DNA from: Streptococcus sp. SK643
Lineage (GTDB): Bacteria > Bacillota > Bacilli > Lactobacillales > Streptococcaceae
Reading direction: 5' to 3'
NCBI RefSeq assembly: GCF_000259505.1
Contig: NZ_AJMM01000021.1
Span: 1-54,579 of the forward strand
DNA length: 54,579 nucleotides
Positions 52,798 through 54,579 of the stretch are shown piece by piece. How positions within the stretch are numbered: position 1 is the stretch's first letter; every line of letters begins with the position of its first letter. A program made the translations under genes and the position numbers. The notes under the pieces were generated by a model. That model worked only from the letters and a program-made list of their open reading frames with translations, did not search any database and was not told where the DNA came from.

Positions 52798-54579
52798 ATG
52801 AAACATTCACATAAGAAATCATTTGACTGGTATAGCATGCAACAAAGATACTCTATTCGTAAGTATCATTTTGGTGCTGCTAGTGTCTTGCTTGGGACGG
52901 CCTTGGTATTAGGGGCTGCTGCTCAAACAGTACAAGCAGAAGAGAAGAATTCAGAAACAGCAAGTTCTGTTACTATTGATACGGTTGAAAAAACAGCACC
53001 AGTAACAGAGGCTTCAACACCTAACACAGAAAAGACGTATGCAGCTCCATCAGTTGCGAATCCAGTGGAAACAACTCCAGCTAAGACTGAAGATACAGAA
53101 GTATCAGCAGAAAAAGTTGAAGAACCTAAAGAGAAACAAGATGAATCTCAACAAAGTGCGGTTGATAAATCAAAATTATTAACTGCTCTTTCGCGCGCAA
53201 AAAAATTAGAGAGCAAGTTATATACAGAAGCAAGTGCTGCTAACTTGCAAGCAAGTATACAAGCTGGTCAAGGTTTGCTTGGGAAAGCAGATGCAACTGA
53301 AGCTGAATTATCAGCAGCAGAGTCATCTATTCAATCGGCTATTATTGGCTTAGAACTTCGTTCTAGCTCTGATAGAGGAACTGTTACAGAAACTTCTGCA
53401 GTGAAGAACGAAGATGTCGTTGAAACTACAGAAACTGAAAAAGCTACAACTTCAACATCAGAGCGTTCAGCTGTTAACAAGGTTTCATTACCAACTAGCA
53501 CTCCTGTTAAAGTAGAAGCTACTTCAAGACCTGCATCTACAAATGAACTTTTGAAACCAGCTCTTAGCCTTTCTGATGCTCGCCAAAATCCAGCTATCCG
53601 TAAAGAAGACTTGGATAAAGGGCATAGTGGCTTTAGAGCTTCTAGCAATCCAGCCAACCCAATTGTCTCAGGTTCTGGTAACACAGTTGCGTTTTCAGAC
53701 ATCAGTCAAGCTGGTCGTAGTTATAGTTTCCGTGGCTATGGGAACTCACGTGGTGGTAATTCTATTCATTACGATGTAACAACAGTACGTCAAGGTAATA
53801 GATTGAATTTCACAATTAGATACTCTGGTCCAGGTGAATTTGTTAATAATAACTTTATCTTGGATAAAGGGGATGGATTTGGAAATCCTTCAAATGCGAC
53901 TATCACAACCCCTAGATTGAGAGAACAATCAAAACCTATTAGCCAGGGTGCCAACTTTGTATCTCACTCAGGATACAGTATGACCTCTGCAACTTCAACT
54001 AACATGGAACAAACAATCAGATTTAGTTTGCCTATCATTAATCCAAATGGTGATTTGTCTGTTCGTTTGAAACCTGTTACTTTTAATGTGGACCAAGGTG
54101 GTGGTGGTGCCGCTACTAGCAATGACCCATACAGTAACTCTAACTATTATTACAGAGCAAATCCACTCCTCTTGGATGCAAATCCAAATGGTGGTACTAG
54201 TAACAAGACTGTTACAGAAGAACTTGAATTCCAAACTATCTATCTTCCAACTAGTAAATTGCCAGAAGGTGAGACTAGATTAGTTAGAGAAGGTGAAAAA
54301 GGACAACGTCAAATTACCTATAAAGTTCATCGATTAGGTAACGAAACAATCCTAGGCTTGCCAATTAGTAATAGAGTTACTAAAGAAGCTAAACCACGTA
54401 TTGTTCAAATCGGTGTGGCTAAAGAGCTAATCGATACAGTAAAACCACGTGTCGATCAAAATAAAGTCGGTGATACAAATAACCTCACTTTCTATCTTGA
54501 TAACGATGGCAACGGTGTTTATACTGAAGGTGTAGACGAACTTGTTCAAAAAATTGCTATTAAAGATGGAGCCAAAGGT
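52798..54579 (+). CDS. YSIRK surface protein with G5 domain, N-terminal part
   Basis: 594 codons are present, open to the window end. AGGAG lies 8 bases before the ATG. The YSIRK signal (YSIRKYHFGAASVLLGTALV) is followed by a Thr/Glu-rich stretch (about 48-122), a helical FIVAR-like segment (about 124-187: SKLLTALSRAKKLESKLY...), another low-complexity stretch, a beta-rich region (about 290-470) with GNRLNFTIRYSGPGEF and FVNNNFILDKGDGFG, and a G5 domain (about 482-540: LPEGETRLVREGEKGQ ... VTKEAKPRIVQIG). An LPXTG anchor is expected beyond the window. Ligand unknown; G5 domains bind N-acetylglucosamine-type polymers or zinc in other proteins. Confidence 0.85.
   Translation, partial: MKHSHKKSFDWYSMQQRYSIRKYHFGAASVLLGTALVLGAAAQTVQAEEKNSETASSVTIDTVEKTAPVTEASTPNTEKTYAAPSVANPVETTPAKTEDTEVSAEKVEEPKEKQDESQQSAVDKSKLLTALSRAKKLESKLYTEASAANLQASIQAGQGLLGKADATEAELSAAESSIQSAIIGLELRSSSDRGTVTETSAVKNEDVVETTETEKATTSTSERSAVNKVSLPTSTPVKVEATSRPASTNELLKPALSLSDARQNPAIRKEDLDKGHSGFRASSNPANPIVSGSGNTVAFSDISQAGRSYSFRGYGNSRGGNSIHYDVTTVRQGNRLNFTIRYSGPGEFVNNNFILDKGDGFGNPSNATITTPRLREQSKPISQGANFVSHSGYSMTSATSTNMEQTIRFSLPIINPNGDLSVRLKPVTFNVDQGGGGAATSNDPYSNSNYYYRANPLLLDANPNGGTSNKTVTEELEFQTIYLPTSKLPEGETRLVREGEKGQRQITYKVHRLGNETILGLPISNRVTKEAKPRIVQIGVAKELIDTVKPRVDQNKVGDTNNLTFYLDNDGNGVYTEGVDELVQKIAIKDGAKG

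Overview
This window comes from a mitis-group Streptococcus, most likely S. oralis, S. mitis or a close relative. It is AT-rich, with Gram-positive ribosome sites and promoters. It encodes a choline-binding lysozyme, so teichoic acids should carry choline. PBP2b, YsxC, ClpX, Dpr and GlmM look almost identical to pneumococcal proteins as I remember them. Two surface proteins have YSIRK-type signals, and two LPXTG anchors are visible. It is not a typical pneumococcus: from memory, recR should be followed by ddl/murF, but here a giant CshA-like adhesin follows recR and then apt. No phage, IS element, CRISPR array, rRNA or tRNA was seen.

Region 1 (1-9283) is a sialic acid system. It holds the cell-wall-anchored end of a probable sialidase, nanE, an ABC transporter (satABC), a YhcH/NanQ-type protein, a small membrane ORF, a YesL-type membrane protein, the sialic acid lyase nanA, a ROK kinase and a convergent RpiR-family regulator (nanR). 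Two promoters, before nanE and before nanA, share one layout: two GAAACT-like boxes 40 bp apart, the second 29 bp before the -35, a 17-bp spacer, and a CcpA (cre)-like site over the -35. Region 2 (9468-12117) is pbp2b-recR.

Region 3 (12118-20972) is a 2735-residue LPXTG adhesin. It has an N-terminal helical stalk, beta domains, a coiled coil inserted between beta segments, eleven CshA-type repeats, and about four 50-residue repeats near the anchor.

Region 4 (21068-43842) is mostly core housekeeping on the + strand: apt, metA, a dnaD-like gene, tpiA, a lytC-like lysozyme, dpr, folA, a 56-residue membrane peptide, clpX, ysxC, ridA, rapZ-yvcK-whiA, cdaA-cdaR-glmM, a DUF1149 gene, degV, dapB, cca and an ABC-F gene. 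On the - strand are a ferredoxin-NADP reductase and a lipoprotein. The leader before dapB has an unexplained pair of repeats.

Region 5 (43875-48134) is a manganese/calcium efflux locus: mntE diverges from a P-type ATPase preceded by a yybP-ykoY-type Mn riboswitch and terminator. Region 6 (48179-54579) holds a deformylase-like gene lacking the catalytic Gln, an unknown 531-residue membrane protein, a yaaA gene that appears to be leaderless, and an Mga/RlrA-type regulator divergent from a second YSIRK surface protein with a G5 domain that runs off the window.
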